Below are positions 1-13,675 of a DNA stretch of 64,000 bases, one piece after another (positions within the stretch are counted from its first letter, which is position 1; each line of letters starts with the position of its first letter). Both the position numbers and the translations under genes were made by a program. Source of the DNA: Letharia columbiana (taxonomy: Eukaryota; Ascomycota; Lecanoromycetes; Lecanorales; Parmeliaceae); NCBI RefSeq assembly GCF_014066305.1, contig NW_023501037.1, forward strand, positions 372,001-436,000. Direction: 5' to 3'. Below the pieces are notes generated by a model, which had not been told where the DNA came from, did not search any database, and was given only the letters and a program-made list of their open reading frames with translations.

Positions 1-2736
1 TAAGAAAGGCGTATTATTATTATACGAATTTAATCGCGATATTAATAATAATTATAAAAATTAAAGCTATCGAATATAGGAATACGACCTTTAATTTAGT
101 ATAGATTTTAGAATAAAAAGCCTCTTTTATTAAAGTAGTGATATTTTTATAAATATATATCTATATTTAAATCGATTTAAGAAGTTTTATTCTATAAATA
201 TAAAATATATAAAGTTATTAGATTAAGTATAATAGCTAAATATTATTAATTAAGCGTAATAAATAGAAAGATAATTAGAATATCTTATTCTTAACTTAGA
301 ATAGTTTTTCTTTTATTTATTATATATTTTCTTTTTATAAAAACTACATCTAGACTTTAATAATACTATATTATTACTTATAAACTTATATCTTATCGTA
401 ATTATCTGAAAAGCTATATATCTTTTAATTATAAAGTAATTCTTTTTATATAAAATATATATAATTAAGCCGCTAGATATTAATTAGTAATTTTCTTTAT
501 TTATAATTACTAAAGAGTAAGTTATATTATTAAAATTACTCGCTAATTTTATCTCTATAGCTTCTTAAAGTACGCCTAATATAGAGAATTAAATTCGAAG
601 CGAATTAACCGAATTTAAAGTTATATAAATCAAGATCTCCTTTATTATCTAAGCGAATATAATTTAAGAAATAATTAAGTTTATTAATTTTTATAATTCG
701 CGGATTTTCTTTAATATATAAACTTTAAAGTCTAATTAGTAATAATATAATTAGCGTATATAATTAATTTACTATCTAGTTTAGATATATATAATCGATA
801 TAATTACGCACTTTTCTTATTTATAGTTATACTTTTTAAACTTCGCGTATAATCTTCTAATTTTTACCTTCGCGAAGTCTTATCTTTATTTCGCTTTGAT
901 AATTTAAACGAGCTTAGATTAGTAGTTAATAAATTATTAAGAATTTTCTAAGCTTTCGCGATTATTAAGTTAATAGCTTTAATAGATAATAATATTATAT
1001 ATTAACGAATTATATTTAATATTATAATTAATTATCGTATTAAGAGATATAGCGCTATTAAGCGTATACTTACTTTATAAAAATAATACTATTAATTTAA
1101 TTTAATTATAGAATATAGAGAAAATAATTTTATTTTCTTTAGATATAGATAATATTATAATAAATAAGCGTATTATAATATAATTATTATAATAATAAAA
1201 AGAATTTTTAAAAAAGAAGAGAGTGAATTAGAAAAGAATAATATTAAGTATTTCGTTATCGAGCTAATTAATATTATATAATTAAAATCTTATTAGAATA
1301 AAATACTATTTAAAGATAGATTAAGTTTAAATATTAATTAGAAAGCTAATTAGAAAAAGAAGTTAACTTCTTTTTTATTAATACGTATCGTAAAGCTATA
1401 TATAAGCGCTTCTTTTTATATTTCAAATATACTTTAGATATCCATAACTATATATATATACCCCCTCTTATATTTTATATATATTTCGTATATTTCGATA
1501 TTCTTTATATATATAATATATCTACTAAAGATAATCTTATTAATCTAATTAATTTCTATTTAATTTCATATTTATTAGTTATAAGAAGAGCTCTTTATTT
1601 CAATATTATAACTTTATTAATTCGTTATTCTTAGATATTAAGCCGTTTATAGCTTATAATTAATCTACTTACTTTCTTCTCTCCTTCTATTTTAAAAATA
1701 AAAGAAGATATTATTATTTTTTTCGCCTTCGCCTATAATAAACTAGTTACTATTTTTATAAGATTAAAAATATCGACTTAAAGACGATATCGTCTAATTA
1801 AAAGCGGAGAACGCGGTACTTTAATATTTTAACGCTCGAGTAAAAGATATTATAATATTACTCGAATAAGAGAGAGTCGTATTAATAAGAAAGATTTTAA
1901 AATTTAAAAATAATCTCAGTATAGTAAAAGGTTTAATTTTTATATATAGAAGATTTAGATAGTAATTAGTCTAATTAATTAAATTATTAAAGCGCTTAAG
2001 TTAGATTTTAATTCTATATTAATATCTAATAAAATAAATTTAATAGTTTTAAGATATTAATATACGCTTTTATTAATATAGCTAGCGATTAGAATATTAA
2101 TTAAATAGATATAATCTCTAATTCTAATAGTTAAAATAATATAGTAATAAATAAGTATTAGTATTAAAGCGAATTAAGTATATATTATATTAAGTAGAGA
2201 AGTGTTAATAGCTAAACTAATTAGAGTTTTAAATTAATTAAATTAAATATTAATTCTATATTAGCGTTATTATATACTCTTAAATATATAATTACTAATT
2301 ATAACGTTAATTAGAAAGAATTAATCTTTAATTTAAAATATCGAAAATAATATAGCGATATATTATTAAAGCGATATAAGTTATTAAAACGATATAAGTT
2401 TCTATTATAGCGAGAAGATAAGATTTATATATTAAATATTAATCCTATTTTATTTCTAATATTTTATTTATTTATATATCTCTTTTAATTTCTCTTTAAA
2501 CGTCTTAATCTTATAATATTAATTAGATCTTTATTTAGCGTAAACTTAACTTTCTTAATTAACGATACTTAATATAAAATATTAATAAGTATATTTCGAT
2601 ATAAAGATAGTAATAAATCTTACTTTCTTTTTAATATTAATAATAAGAAATAATAAATATAGTAATAAATAAAGATAGTATAAATTATATAGAATTAATC
2701 TAAATCTAATAGCGATCATTAGCCTATTCATTAAGG
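1..2736 (-). repeat. P repeat, inverted copy, cut by window start
   Basis: This stretch is the reverse complement of 5933 to about 8700 and of roughly 44297-47050. The opening bases, for example around 1-150, are the inverse of the 92-bp array seen near 8620-8760. The copy is incomplete: comparison with the full P copy (about 3.37 kb) suggests that roughly 0.6 kb lies left of the window. It is almost pure A/T with scattered CG and practically no CA or TG, so it is heavily RIP-mutated. No protein could be recognised in it on either strand. It passes directly into the hAT transposase relic at about 2737. Confidence 0.75.
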
Positions 2737-5700
2737 CTTAGAAATTAGAAAATTCTAGAAATAAATATAATTTAACGAATATGCGCTTATCAATTCTGGG
2801 AAGCCATATATTATTTATTATTACTGCGATAAGATTCTAATTTATTTATTTATAGATTACGAAATAAGCGATATAATAGTATATATTAAGTTTAAGAAAT
2901 ATATTAAGAAATCTAATTTAAGTAGTTTATAATAAACGAATTTAATTAATAATTATAAAAATTAAATATATTTCTAAGCTAGATAATATAAATTATTAAT
3001 AAATAAAACGATAAATAAAATATCTAGCTTACTATTTACTCTAGAAAAGATAATATTAAGATTCTCTTATAATACTAGAAGGTCGAAAGCTTATATACGA
3101 AGACTTCTTAAAATAATTTCGTCGTTAAATTATAAATATTAGTATTCTATTTATAATCGCTAATAATTCTAAAATACTATAACTTTTACGTTACCTCGAC
3201 TTTAATATATAATTAAAATTAATATCTACTATAAAGAATTAACTAATAAGAAAAATTATAGAGCTAGAAATAAGATTATTAAAGGATTTATTAATCGATA
3301 ATATTAAAGTCTCTCTAGCTCTAGATTATTAATTACTTTATAACTATTAATTATTTATAATAATTCTAATCTTTTTTATTAATATTAATTAATAATAGTA
3401 TAAGATTTTTATAAATTTTAAATATATCGAAGATAAATATATTAGCTAAAAACTTATAAATATTATTAATCTAATTCTTATAGAATATAAGATTTAAAAT
3501 TATATACTTAAATTTATAATTAATAACGCTAATAATAATAATATACTCTTCGAAGATTTAATTATTTATCTTTCTATTTTTATAATAAATAACTTACTTA
3601 ATATTAAAGAATTTAAGTTCTTAGATTATTTATAATATATTTCTTATATAGCGTATATTATTTAACTAGTCTTAAAAGAATTTCTAGATAATATTAGAAT
3701 TACTTTAATAAATAAGAAATTCTAGAGAAGCTAAGATAATAAAGAAGATAAGAATTAAGTTTAAATAAGTATAATTAATCTATCGATAATTCTAATAAAA
3801 ATATAATATTTCTTATTATTATTCTAATTATTATATTATTAATTATATTAAAATTCGAAAAATTATTATATATATTAATATTAGCGGCTAGTATAAAGAG
3901 ATCTTTTTTATATTATAAGCTAAACGATTTTAAGATAAAAATATTTTAATATTAGATAAATATTAATTTTCTAAAAAAAAGTAATATTATTAGAGACGCT
4001 TTTTTAAGCTCTTTTAGAATATTAAAACTCGCTAAAATTTAACTTATTAGATATTAATCCGCGCTCTACTTCTTTATATTAATATTATATACTTTTTAAA
4101 AAATAGATTAACTATCTACTTAAGATTAAATAATAAAAAATAATTATAAATAAAAATTATAGTTTAGACGTCTAAATAATTTTCGATTAATTTCTAATAG
4201 ATTTAATATTTAATTTAGCTTATTAGATTTTTTTATAAATTTATAAAGTTAATAAGTAGAGAAAAGAAGATTATAATTTACTACGTCTTTAATATTTATA
4301 ATTATCTATTTAATTATATAAATAAAAAGCTCGAAAAATTAAGAAGAAAGAGAATTTCTTAGAAAAAAGAACTTCTTAAAGCTTTTAAAATAGTTTATAA
4401 AAAATTAGCTATCTACTATAATCGAACTTAATTAGATTTAGACTATCTATATAAATAAATTATACTTTTATATTTAAATTATAATAATATAAAGTTAAAG
4501 AAATTAAATTAAAAGATTAATACTAAAAAGAAGCTATAGACGAAGATCTATTAAAAAGCGCTTAAAAGAATATTCTAAAATTATTAAAATATTAATATAA
4601 GTAGTTAATTATAAAGAGCTAAGCGAATAAATTAATTAAATAAAAATATATTTAATTAAGCGATAAAATCTAAGATTAAGAATTTAGATAATAAGAATAA
4701 ATATAATTAACTTTAGTAGTATAAATAAAATAATAAGTTTTCTAATTATTATTCTAATTATAATCTTATTTCTAATCTTTATAAAGCTTCTTTTAATAAT
4801 CTAGCGAATCTTTCGATTTTAGAGTAATAAAAGAAATTAAAGCCTAAATACGCTATAATTACTTAAATAGCTTATAATATTCTTTATTCTTTCGCGAGGA
4901 TTATTACGTATAAGCGATATTTCTTAATAACTAAAAGATATTATAATACTTAAAAGTATTATTTATTAGCGATATTCTATACTCTAATAATAATTCTTTA
5001 TATAAAGTATTAAGAAAATAAGCTTAAATAGACTAGACTTAATTTTAAAGAAGATCTTAATATATTAGATTAGATTAAAAGAGTTAATAGTACTTTATAT
5101 AAAAATTTAGTTAATAATCGTAATAATTATATTAATAAAGATAATAAGCTTATAAAAAGTATTTCGATAAATTTAATATTTATAAATTTATTAAGATATA
5201 TCGCTAATACTCTATAATATATAGAGAGATAATCGATAAATTTATAATTAAAGAGAGTTAGTAATAATAGATTTAGTTTTAATAAAGAGGTTTAAGATAA
5301 CTTAAAAAGCGAATTTATTTATAAATAGTTAATAAGTTTAATTAGATAAAGATAAATTTAGAATATTTAAAAGAATCGCGATAGAGTAGAATAGAAGAGT
5401 AGCGAAGGATTCGAGAGAAGAATAAATATAAAGTTTATTAAGCTTATTTAACGCGTTAAGGCGAATATATAAATAAAGATAATTATAGAATTTTATTCTT
5501 ATAATATTTAAAGATTTAAAATTTAGAATATTCTTTTATATTATAATTTTAAGAAGAAGAATAAAGACGCTTATAGTTCTAATTATTATTCTAATTATTA
5601 CTATTAATAAGAAGATAAATAGCTATATTAGATTACTCTTTATATTCCCTCTCTCTTAATAAAGAAGAATAAATATATTCTATATATCTTAGTTAAATTA

Positions 5701-5932
5701 TTCTATAAATATAGAAATTTCAATTAAGATATTTTATATATATATTATTTCCATAATATAATATCACAAATATATCATACCGTGAAATATCCCGCCAAGA
5801 TCCCGAATTCATATTAGAAAAATAGAATGATATCCGACCCTATTTATACTATACCCGGGTACGATATAATATTACTTGATATGAAATATTTCATAAGATA
5901 TATTATACCTTTTCGGCTAGTAGCCTTAATAG
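2737..5932 (+). mobile_element. hAT-type DNA transposon relic (copy 1)
   Basis: A degraded hAT-superfamily transposon reads on the plus strand. The right end is defined by three copies in the window that share the terminal CTAGTA and then diverge: 5932 here, 22344, and 41109 inverted. The body is the reverse complement of about 41109-44296. A transposase ghost lies inside (see 3900-4900). The left limit at 2737 is where the P repeat begins, but P continues seamlessly in both hAT copies, so P could be part of the same element. The 8 bases after the right end (5933-5940, GCCTTAAT) are a possible target-site duplication, but its partner would lie outside the window. Confidence 0.6.
3900..4900 (+). 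pseudogene. hAT transposase remnant (C-terminal half)
   Basis: Conceptual translation in the frame of position 4414 gives a charged segment (about 4327-4380), then an AFK..YKKLA...YYNRT stretch with YYNRT at 4414-4428, then a DYLY..... aliphatic segment. This order resembles the region just before the C-terminal dimerisation domain of hAT transposases, where a lysine-rich helix is followed by a conserved KYY-x-T and a tyrosine/aspartate-rich strand. Upstream, about 4180-4320, a stretch rich in FFYKF and YVFNIYNYLF resembles the alpha-helical hAT insertion domain. Frequent TAA/TAG stops interrupt the frame and are explicable as mutated Gln or Trp codons. Catalytic residues were not located. 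Family assignment is from motif order only. The other copy is inverted at about 42100-43150. Confidence 0.55.
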
Positions 5933-8900
5933 ATAAGTTAATAATTACTATTAAATTTAAACTAATTCTATATAATTTATATTATCTTTATTTATTACTA
6001 CGTTTATTATTTTTTATTATTAATATTAAAAAAAAAGTAAGATTTATTATTATCTTTATATTAAAATATATTTATCGATATCTTATATTAAGTATTATCG
6101 ATTAAGAAAGCTAAGCTTACGCTAAATAAAGATTTAATTAATATCTTAAAATTAAGACGTTTAAAGAGAAATTAAAAGAGATATATAAATGAATAAAATA
6201 TTAGAAATAAAATAAGATTAATATTTAATATATAAATTCTATCTTCTTATTATAATAGAAACTTATATCGCTTTAATAACTTATATCGCTTTAATAATAT
6301 ATCGCTATATTATTTTTAATATTTTAAATTAAAAACTAACTCTTTCTAATTAGCGTTATAATTAATAATTATATATTTAAAAGTATATAATAATACTAAT
6401 ATAGAATTAATATTTAATTTAATTAATTTAAAACTCTAATTAGTCTAGCTATTAACGCTTCTCTACTTAATATAATATATACTTTATTTATTTTAATATT
6501 AATACTTATTTATCGCTATACTATTCTAATTATTAAAATTAGAGATTATATCTATTTAATTAATATTCTAATCGCTAATTATATTAATAAGAGCGTATAT
6601 TAATATTTTAAAACTATTAAATAAATTTTATTAGATATTAATATAAAATTAAAATCTAACTTAAGCGCTTTAATAATTTAATTAATTTAATTAATTATTA
6701 TTTAAATCTTTTATATATAGAAATTAAACCTTTTTTACCGCGCTAAGATTATTTTTAAATTTTAAAACTTTTCTTATTAATACGACTCTCTCTTATTTAA
6801 GTAATATTATAATATCTTTTACTTAGACGTTAAAATATTAAAGTATTATATTCTTCGCTTTTAATTAGATAATTTTATCTTTAAATTAATATCTTTAATC
6901 TTATAAAAATAGTAATTAATTCGTTATAGATAAAGGCGAAAAAGAAATAATATCTTCTTTTATCTTTAGAATAGAAGAAGGAAAAAAAGTAAATAAATTA
7001 ATTATAAGCTATACGCGGCTCGATATCTAAGAATAACGAATTAATAAAGTTATAATATTAGAATAAAGAGCTCTTCTTATAACTAATAAATGTGAAATTA
7101 AATAAAAATTAATTAAATTAATAAAATTATCTTTAGTAAATATACCGCGTATATAAAGAATATCGAAATATATAAAATATATACGAAATATAAGAGAGGG
7201 CGTATATATATAGCTATAAATATCTAAAGTATATTTAAAATATAGAAAAAAGCGCTTATATATAACTCTATAATATATATTAATAAAAAAGAAATTAACT
7301 TCTTTTTCTAATTAGCTTTCTAATTAATATTTAAACTTAATCTATCTTTAAATAATATTTTATTCTAATAAGATTTTAGTTATATAATATTAATTAATTC
7401 GATAATAAATATTTAATATTATTCTTTTCTAATTTACCCTCTTCTTTTTTTAAAAATTCTTTTTATTATTATAATATTTATATTATAGTATACTCGTTTA
7501 TCATAATACTATCTATATTTAAAAAAAATAAAATTATTTTTCTTATACTCTATAGTTAAATTAAATTAACGATATTATTTTTATAAAGTAAATATATATT
7601 TAATAGCGCTATATCTCTTAATATAATAATTAATTATAATATTAAATATAATTCGTTAATATATAATATTATTATCTATTAAAGTTATTAACTCGATAAT
7701 CGCGAAAATTTAAGAAATTATTAATAATTTATTAACTATTAATTTAGACTTATCTAAATTATCGAAGTAAAATAAAAATAAGACTTCGCGAAGGCGAAGA
7801 TTAAGAAGATTATACGCGAAGTTTAAAAAGTATAGCTATAAATAAGAAAAGTGCGTAATTATATTAATTATATATATCTAAATTAAGTAATAAATTAATT
7901 ATACGCGCTAATTAAATTATTACTAATTAAATTTTAAAGCCTATACGTTAAAAGAAATCCGCGGACTATAAAAATTAACGAACTTAATTATTTCTTAAAT
8001 TATATTTATTTAAATAAAAAAGAAGATCTTAATTTATATAACTCTAAAATCGATTAATTCGCTTCGAATTTAAACCTCTATATTATAAATACTTTAAGAA
8101 GCTATAAAGATAAAATTAGCGAGTAATTTTAATAATATAACTTACTCTCTAATAATTATAAATAAAAAAAATTACTAATTAATATCTAGCGGCTTAATTA
8201 TATATATTTTATATAAAAAGAATTACTTTATAATTAAAAGATATATAACTTCTTAAATAATTATAATAAGATATAAGTTTATAAATAATAATATAATATT
8301 ATTAAAGTCTAGACGTAATTTTTATAAAAAGAAAATATATAATAAATAAAAGAAAAACTATTCTAAGTTAAGAATAAGATATTCTAATTATTATTCTACT
8401 TATTACGCTTAATTAATAATATTTAATTATTATACTTAATCTAATAACTTTATATATTTTATATTTATAAAATAAAACTTTTTAAATTAATTTAAATATA
8501 GATATATATTCGTAAAAATACTACTACTTTAATAAAAGAGGCTTCTTATTCTAAAATCTATACTAAATTAAAGATTATATTTCTATATTTAATAGCTTTA
8601 ATTTCTATAATTATTATTAATATCGCGATTAAATTTATATAATAATAGTATATCTTTCTTATTAGCGGGTATTTCTATATTCGATAACTTTAATTCTTAT
8701 AATTACTATTAATATCGCGATTAAATTTATATAATAATAGCACGCCTTTCTTATTAACGGGTATTTCTATATTTAATAGCTTTAGTTTTTATAATTACTA
8801 TTAATATCGCGACTAAATTTATATAGTAATAATATATCTTTCTTATTAGCGAGTATCTCTATATTTAATAGCTTTAATTTTTATAGTTATTATTAATATC

Positions 8901-9306
8901 GCGATTAAATTCGTATAATAATAATATATCTTTCTTATTAGCGGGTATTTCTATATTTAATAACTTTAATTTTTATAATTACTATTAATATCGCGATTAA
9001 ATTTATATAGTAATAATACGCCTTTCTTATTAACGAGTATCTCTATATTCGATAACTTTAATTCTTATAATTACTATTAATATCGCGACTAAATTCGTAT
9101 AGTAATAGTATATCTTTTTTATTAGCGAGTATATTAATAATCGTAAATAGTTGAAATACGATAGAAAATAGTAGATAACTCTTAATAATATCTAATTCTA
9201 AATCTATAGCTTCTTTATCTTATCTAAGAGTAAAGATATTTATATCTAGAATTTAAAATAAGTATATTCTAATATATAGTTATTAAATATCTAGATATAA
9301 ATCTTC
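5933..9306 (+). repeat. P repeat, complete copy (3.37 kb)
   Basis: This is a full-length copy of P. It is colinear with about 44297-47642 on the plus strand and inverted relative to 1-2736. The right limit is where this copy and the 44-47 kb copy stop matching (9306 here, 47642 there). It starts exactly at the hAT terminus. It contains the 92-bp array at its right end and is heavily RIP-mutated. A 92-codon reading frame at 5827-6105 crosses the hAT/P junction and is not considered a gene. No protein family was recognised. Confidence 0.75.
8570..9125 (+). repeat. 92-bp tandem array in P
   Basis: A motif containing TATCGCG followed by TAAATTTATATA recurs at 8621, 8713, 8805, 8897, 8989 and 9081, exactly 92 bp apart, giving about six units. 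Units differ mainly by transitions. The same array with the same 92-bp register occurs at 46930-47460 (for example 47232, 47324, 47416) and inverted at the window start. Since 92 is not a multiple of 3, it is unlikely to encode a peptide repeat. Confidence 0.9.
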
Positions 9307-12300
9307 TAGCTAAAAAATTAGTTTCTTTAAAGTTAATTAATATAATTATAATAATAATTAAAAATATAATTATTATATTATATAATATTATTTAATAGAT
9401 TAAATTTAATAGGCTTCGCTAATATAACGCTAGATAGATTTTAAAATATTAAAACTATAAATAGAAATTCTCTCTTTCTTTCTTTTTTAGCATCTTAAAT
9501 ATTTTTTCTTATTAATATTTTATATTATAATTATTTTATCTTATTTATCTTAATCTAACTTAATAATAATATATTATTAATAATTATTAATTTCGATAGC
9601 GATTCTATTATATTATTATTATATAGAGATAATAACGTCGATCTACGTACTTCGTTAACTTATTCGAAAAATAATATAAATCTTAATAATCTTTTTAACG
9701 ATATAAATAATTAATTAAATAATTACCCATTTAATCTTTATATTAAGACTTTAAATTAAAAGAAAATCTTAAAATCTTCTAGCCGTAAAAAGATAATCGC
9801 GAAAAAAATCGAATAAGATAAGTCTTTAGTTATTCGCGCTTTCGATATAAAGATCGCTAGAAAAAATATTTCGAGATCTTTACTTATAAAGACTAAAAAT
9901 CGATATTGGAAATAAGAAAGTAAGTATAATAATATAATATTTTACTAAGTAATATATATATATAATTAATAATAATTTAGCTATTACTTTACGAAAGATT
10001 AAAAAATATTAAAAATTAACTAATTTACTTCTTTTAAAAAGACCTTTTATTTATATAATATAAGAGATTATTAATATAATATTACTATCTTATCGTATTA
10101 TATAAATTTAAGCTTTTATATTAAATACGTTATAAGAAGCTATTAAAGCGGCTTTAATATCGAAATTTTATTATATATTAGCTTTCTATTAAGTTATTAT
10201 TCTATTAATAAATTATATAATTAATAATCTCTACGCTATTTATAATAAAAGAGTTATATTAATAATTAAAGATATAGAGCTTATACGAATAATACGTTAA
10301 TATATAATAAGAGAAAGTATATAAAAAATAAGAATAAGATAATTAAAAGTATTTTATTTAGATAGAAGAGAGTTAAAATACTCGATATAGAATAGAATTC
10401 TAATTATCTTTCTAATTATCGAAAAATATATAAATTTATTATTCTAATAATAATCTCTTTATATTCTCTTTATTAGCGAGAACTTCTTATTCGAAGAGAT
10501 ATATAGCTAATAATTTTAATACGGAAAATAAAATCTTAAATTCTCGAATTTTAAAGTATTATAAGTTAAATAATAGTTGTAAACGATCTTAGTATAAATT
10601 AAATTAGAAGTAAGAATTTAAATACGATCTTTATTATTAATAAGAAGATCGCTAAGAAAGAGATATTATTTAGCGTTAATCTATATAAATAGAATATAAT
10701 TAAACTATAAAACGCGCTTATAAACTAAATAAGAATTCGAATAATTTATAAATATAGATTTTTTTTACGAAAGCTTATTAAGATAATCTATAAGAGTATA
10801 GAATTTCTATTATCTCTATATTCTTATATCGTCGATAGCTTTATCTATAAAAATATTTAATAAAATAAAAATATTAATTCGATTAAAGACTTAATCGATA
10901 AAAATTTCTTTCTAACTTATAAAAGTACGCTTAAAATCTAACTAAATATCGAAAATTAGAAATTTATACTTAATTATTACGAAGTATTATTTTAACTTTA
11001 CGCGAAGTCTAAGATTTAAGATTTAAATTATAAAATTAATTATATTTATTACGCGTATAAGAGGAAAAAGAAGTATTAAATATAAGTAAATAAAGGGACG
11101 CTTAAGGCGTAATAATAATTACTTTAACGAAGAGTCTTAAGCGATAATACTAATTACGTATATATATTAAGAATATAAAATAAGATCTCGAATTCTTAGA
11201 TTTCATAATATTATAAGCTAAATAATAGCTATAAACGAATTTAATATAAATTAGATTAGAAGTAAGAATTTAATATAATAATAAAAGTTTAAGATATTAT
11301 TTATAAGATTAAAGAAGAAAAAGTTAAAAAGTTAAGAAAGAAAGATAAAGATAAATCTAATAGAAATATTAAAGTTAATAAAAAGAAAGATTTAAAGAAA
11401 AACGCACGCTTAACGAATATAAATACCTAAGATATAAACCTTAATCGAGAAGTACTATTTATTTCTAAATACACCTATAAGTAGAAAGTACTTATTATAT
11501 AAAAAAGATACTATAATCGAAAAGAATTATATCTTAAAATCGATTATAACTTTTAATAAAAATATTAAAGAGGCTTATAAGATAGATAACGTAAACGATT
11601 AAAAACTTAAAAATATAAAGTTATTACTTCGTTATCACTAAATATAAGAAGTAGCTTTTATAAAGAATTAAGAGATTAACGATAAAGAGCTATTAGATAA
11701 TATATTAGTAAGTTTACTACCTCTTAATTATCTTAAAAAGATTTATAGACTCTAAGAATTAGTATTCGATATAAGAGAAAAGAATTTATAATATAAAATT
11801 CTAAATATCTTTCTAATTAATAAATAGCGAAATCTATTATAATCTCTTCTTTTAAGCTCTTATACTTAAGTATTTATATTTTAATAATAAAAATAAAAAG
11901 CGATTTAAAATTTTATTATTATAGTTATTAATTATTATTCGAAAGACCTCTTTTACTTTATTATCGTTTTTATTTAGCTTTTATCTATTTAGCGTATAAT
12001 TATAATTCTTTAACTACTATTTAGTCGAGTCTAATAAATTTAAAAAATTATTATTATTTATATTAAATTATTATACTATTAAATTCCTCTATACTACGTA
12101 TTTAATCTTATTAAAATAAATATATAAAGATAATAAATCGAATTTTAATTAATTAATCTAGATAATTTTTAATATACTTTTATTAAAGAGAGAGTAATAA
12201 ATAAAAAGAATATTTACTATAGAATTCGTTTATATATAATTATATATTTTTTTAATCTAAAAATTATAAGTTAATAATTTTATATACGCGAGAAATAATA

Positions 12301-13432
12301 ATAGTATATCTTATAATCGATCTTAGAAGAATAGTCCTATACTATAAAATCTCTATATTTATATATTTTAATTATATAATAAAATTTATAATTATAAGAG
12401 CTAATATATATTATTTTCGCTTATAAAAATTAATAAACTCTCTATTAAAACTTTTAAGTTATTATAAAGATAAGAAGTAATCTCTATTTATAAGATTACT
12501 TAATTATATTAAATAATCTAACTAATAACTTCGAGTTATTATCTAATAATATACTTATCTCTTATTTTTCCTCTTTTTTTATTTATCTTAGAGTTACAAG
12601 ATAAATAAAATTATTTAATATTTCCTTCTCTATTAAATCTTTTTATTATAGATTTATACTCTTATTATTATTAATAGTACTTTTCTATTTTTAATTATTT
12701 AGACTTAATTATATAGCTAATATAGATATATACTTTCCCTTTAAAATACTAAATAAAAAAATTATATATATTAATATCTAAGAATACTATAATATAATTA
12801 ATCTTATTATTTATAGAAGTATATATTTTTAACCTCTTATAATATCTTTTTCTACTTCTCTAAACTTACGCTTTTAAATCTATTTATATTTTTAACTTTA
12901 TCTCTTATAATTAATATTATATTAAGATTAATATTATATACTTTTTATAATCGAGCTTTAAATAAATTATATACTTTAAAAGCTATTATATATTAATAAG
13001 ATTTAATAATATAAAAATTCTAAGAAAACTCTTCTATCGCTTTATGCTTACGATTTTTAATATTAATTAAATAATTATAAGATCTTAATAGCGATAGAAA
13101 TAAGAAGAATTTAATTAAAAGATTATTATTATAAAGTATTCGCTAAAAATCGTCTATATTATCTACTTCTATATATATAATTAGAATTATAAATTTAATT
13201 TTACTTTATAATAATAAAGAATCTTATCTTTTATTTTTAATAATAGATTATTTATAATTCTATTATTATTTATCTTCTCGCTATATAAAATTACTATTAC
13301 GTTAATTTTATAATATATATATTTACTAGATCTATAAACGATAGTATTTAAAAGATACTCTATAAGAAGAAAATAAAATATAACTTCTAAGTATTTTTCT
13401 AATTATCTTTCTAATTATTATAATATTATAAT
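9307..13432. other. Unclassified RIP-degraded repeat DNA
   Basis: These 4.1 kb are AT-rich, lack CA/TG and have no surviving gene. Plus-strand translation gives long Lys/Asn/Arg-rich segments broken by stops, suggesting an ancient coding element. An internal direct repeat of about 80 bp (10543-10622 and 11190-11270) is conserved even after mutation. The block ends at a 23-base A run (13433-13455), compatible with a retroposon 3' end, but no reverse transcriptase or endonuclease motif was recognised. Confidence 0.4.
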
Positions 13433-13455
13433 AAAAAAAAAAAAAAAAAAAAAAA
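13433..13455 (+). repeat. Poly(A) tract, 23 A
   Basis: An uninterrupted run of 23 adenines lies in a region otherwise made of short alternating A/T words. It could be the tail of a retroposon lying to its left or simple slippage; there is no independent support for either. Confidence 0.6.
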
Positions 13456-13675
13456 GAAAGAAGTAGTATATAAAAAGCTTATTATTCTTATTTTAATTTA
13501 TAGCGCTCGCGTAAAATTTAAGATAATAATTAATATTATAAAATTATAAAGTTTTTAGATAAAGAAAAATAATATAGATATAATAAAAAACTTAAAAAAG
13601 AATTTAAATTTAAATTTAAAGAAAAGTTTATAAATTTAATTATACGCTAATAAGTTAGTTAGTAATTAATAATTA

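Noticed and set aside
5640..5932. The hAT right end as an LTR
   Set aside because: No direct-repeat partner was found at the other end of the element, and the interior encodes a hAT-like transposase.
2737..5932. Perfect terminal inverted repeats for the hAT element
   Set aside because: Candidate starts at 2737 or at the far end of P share only a few bases with the right terminus, so no TIR can be claimed.
5827..6105. 92-codon open frame on the plus strand
   Set aside because: It crosses the junction between the hAT terminus and the P repeat, is made of low-complexity Ile/Tyr/Leu codons, and has no counterpart in the second P copy.
8570..9125. CRISPR-like regular spacing
   Set aside because: The whole 92-bp unit is repeated with no unique spacers, and the sequence is eukaryotic transposon DNA.
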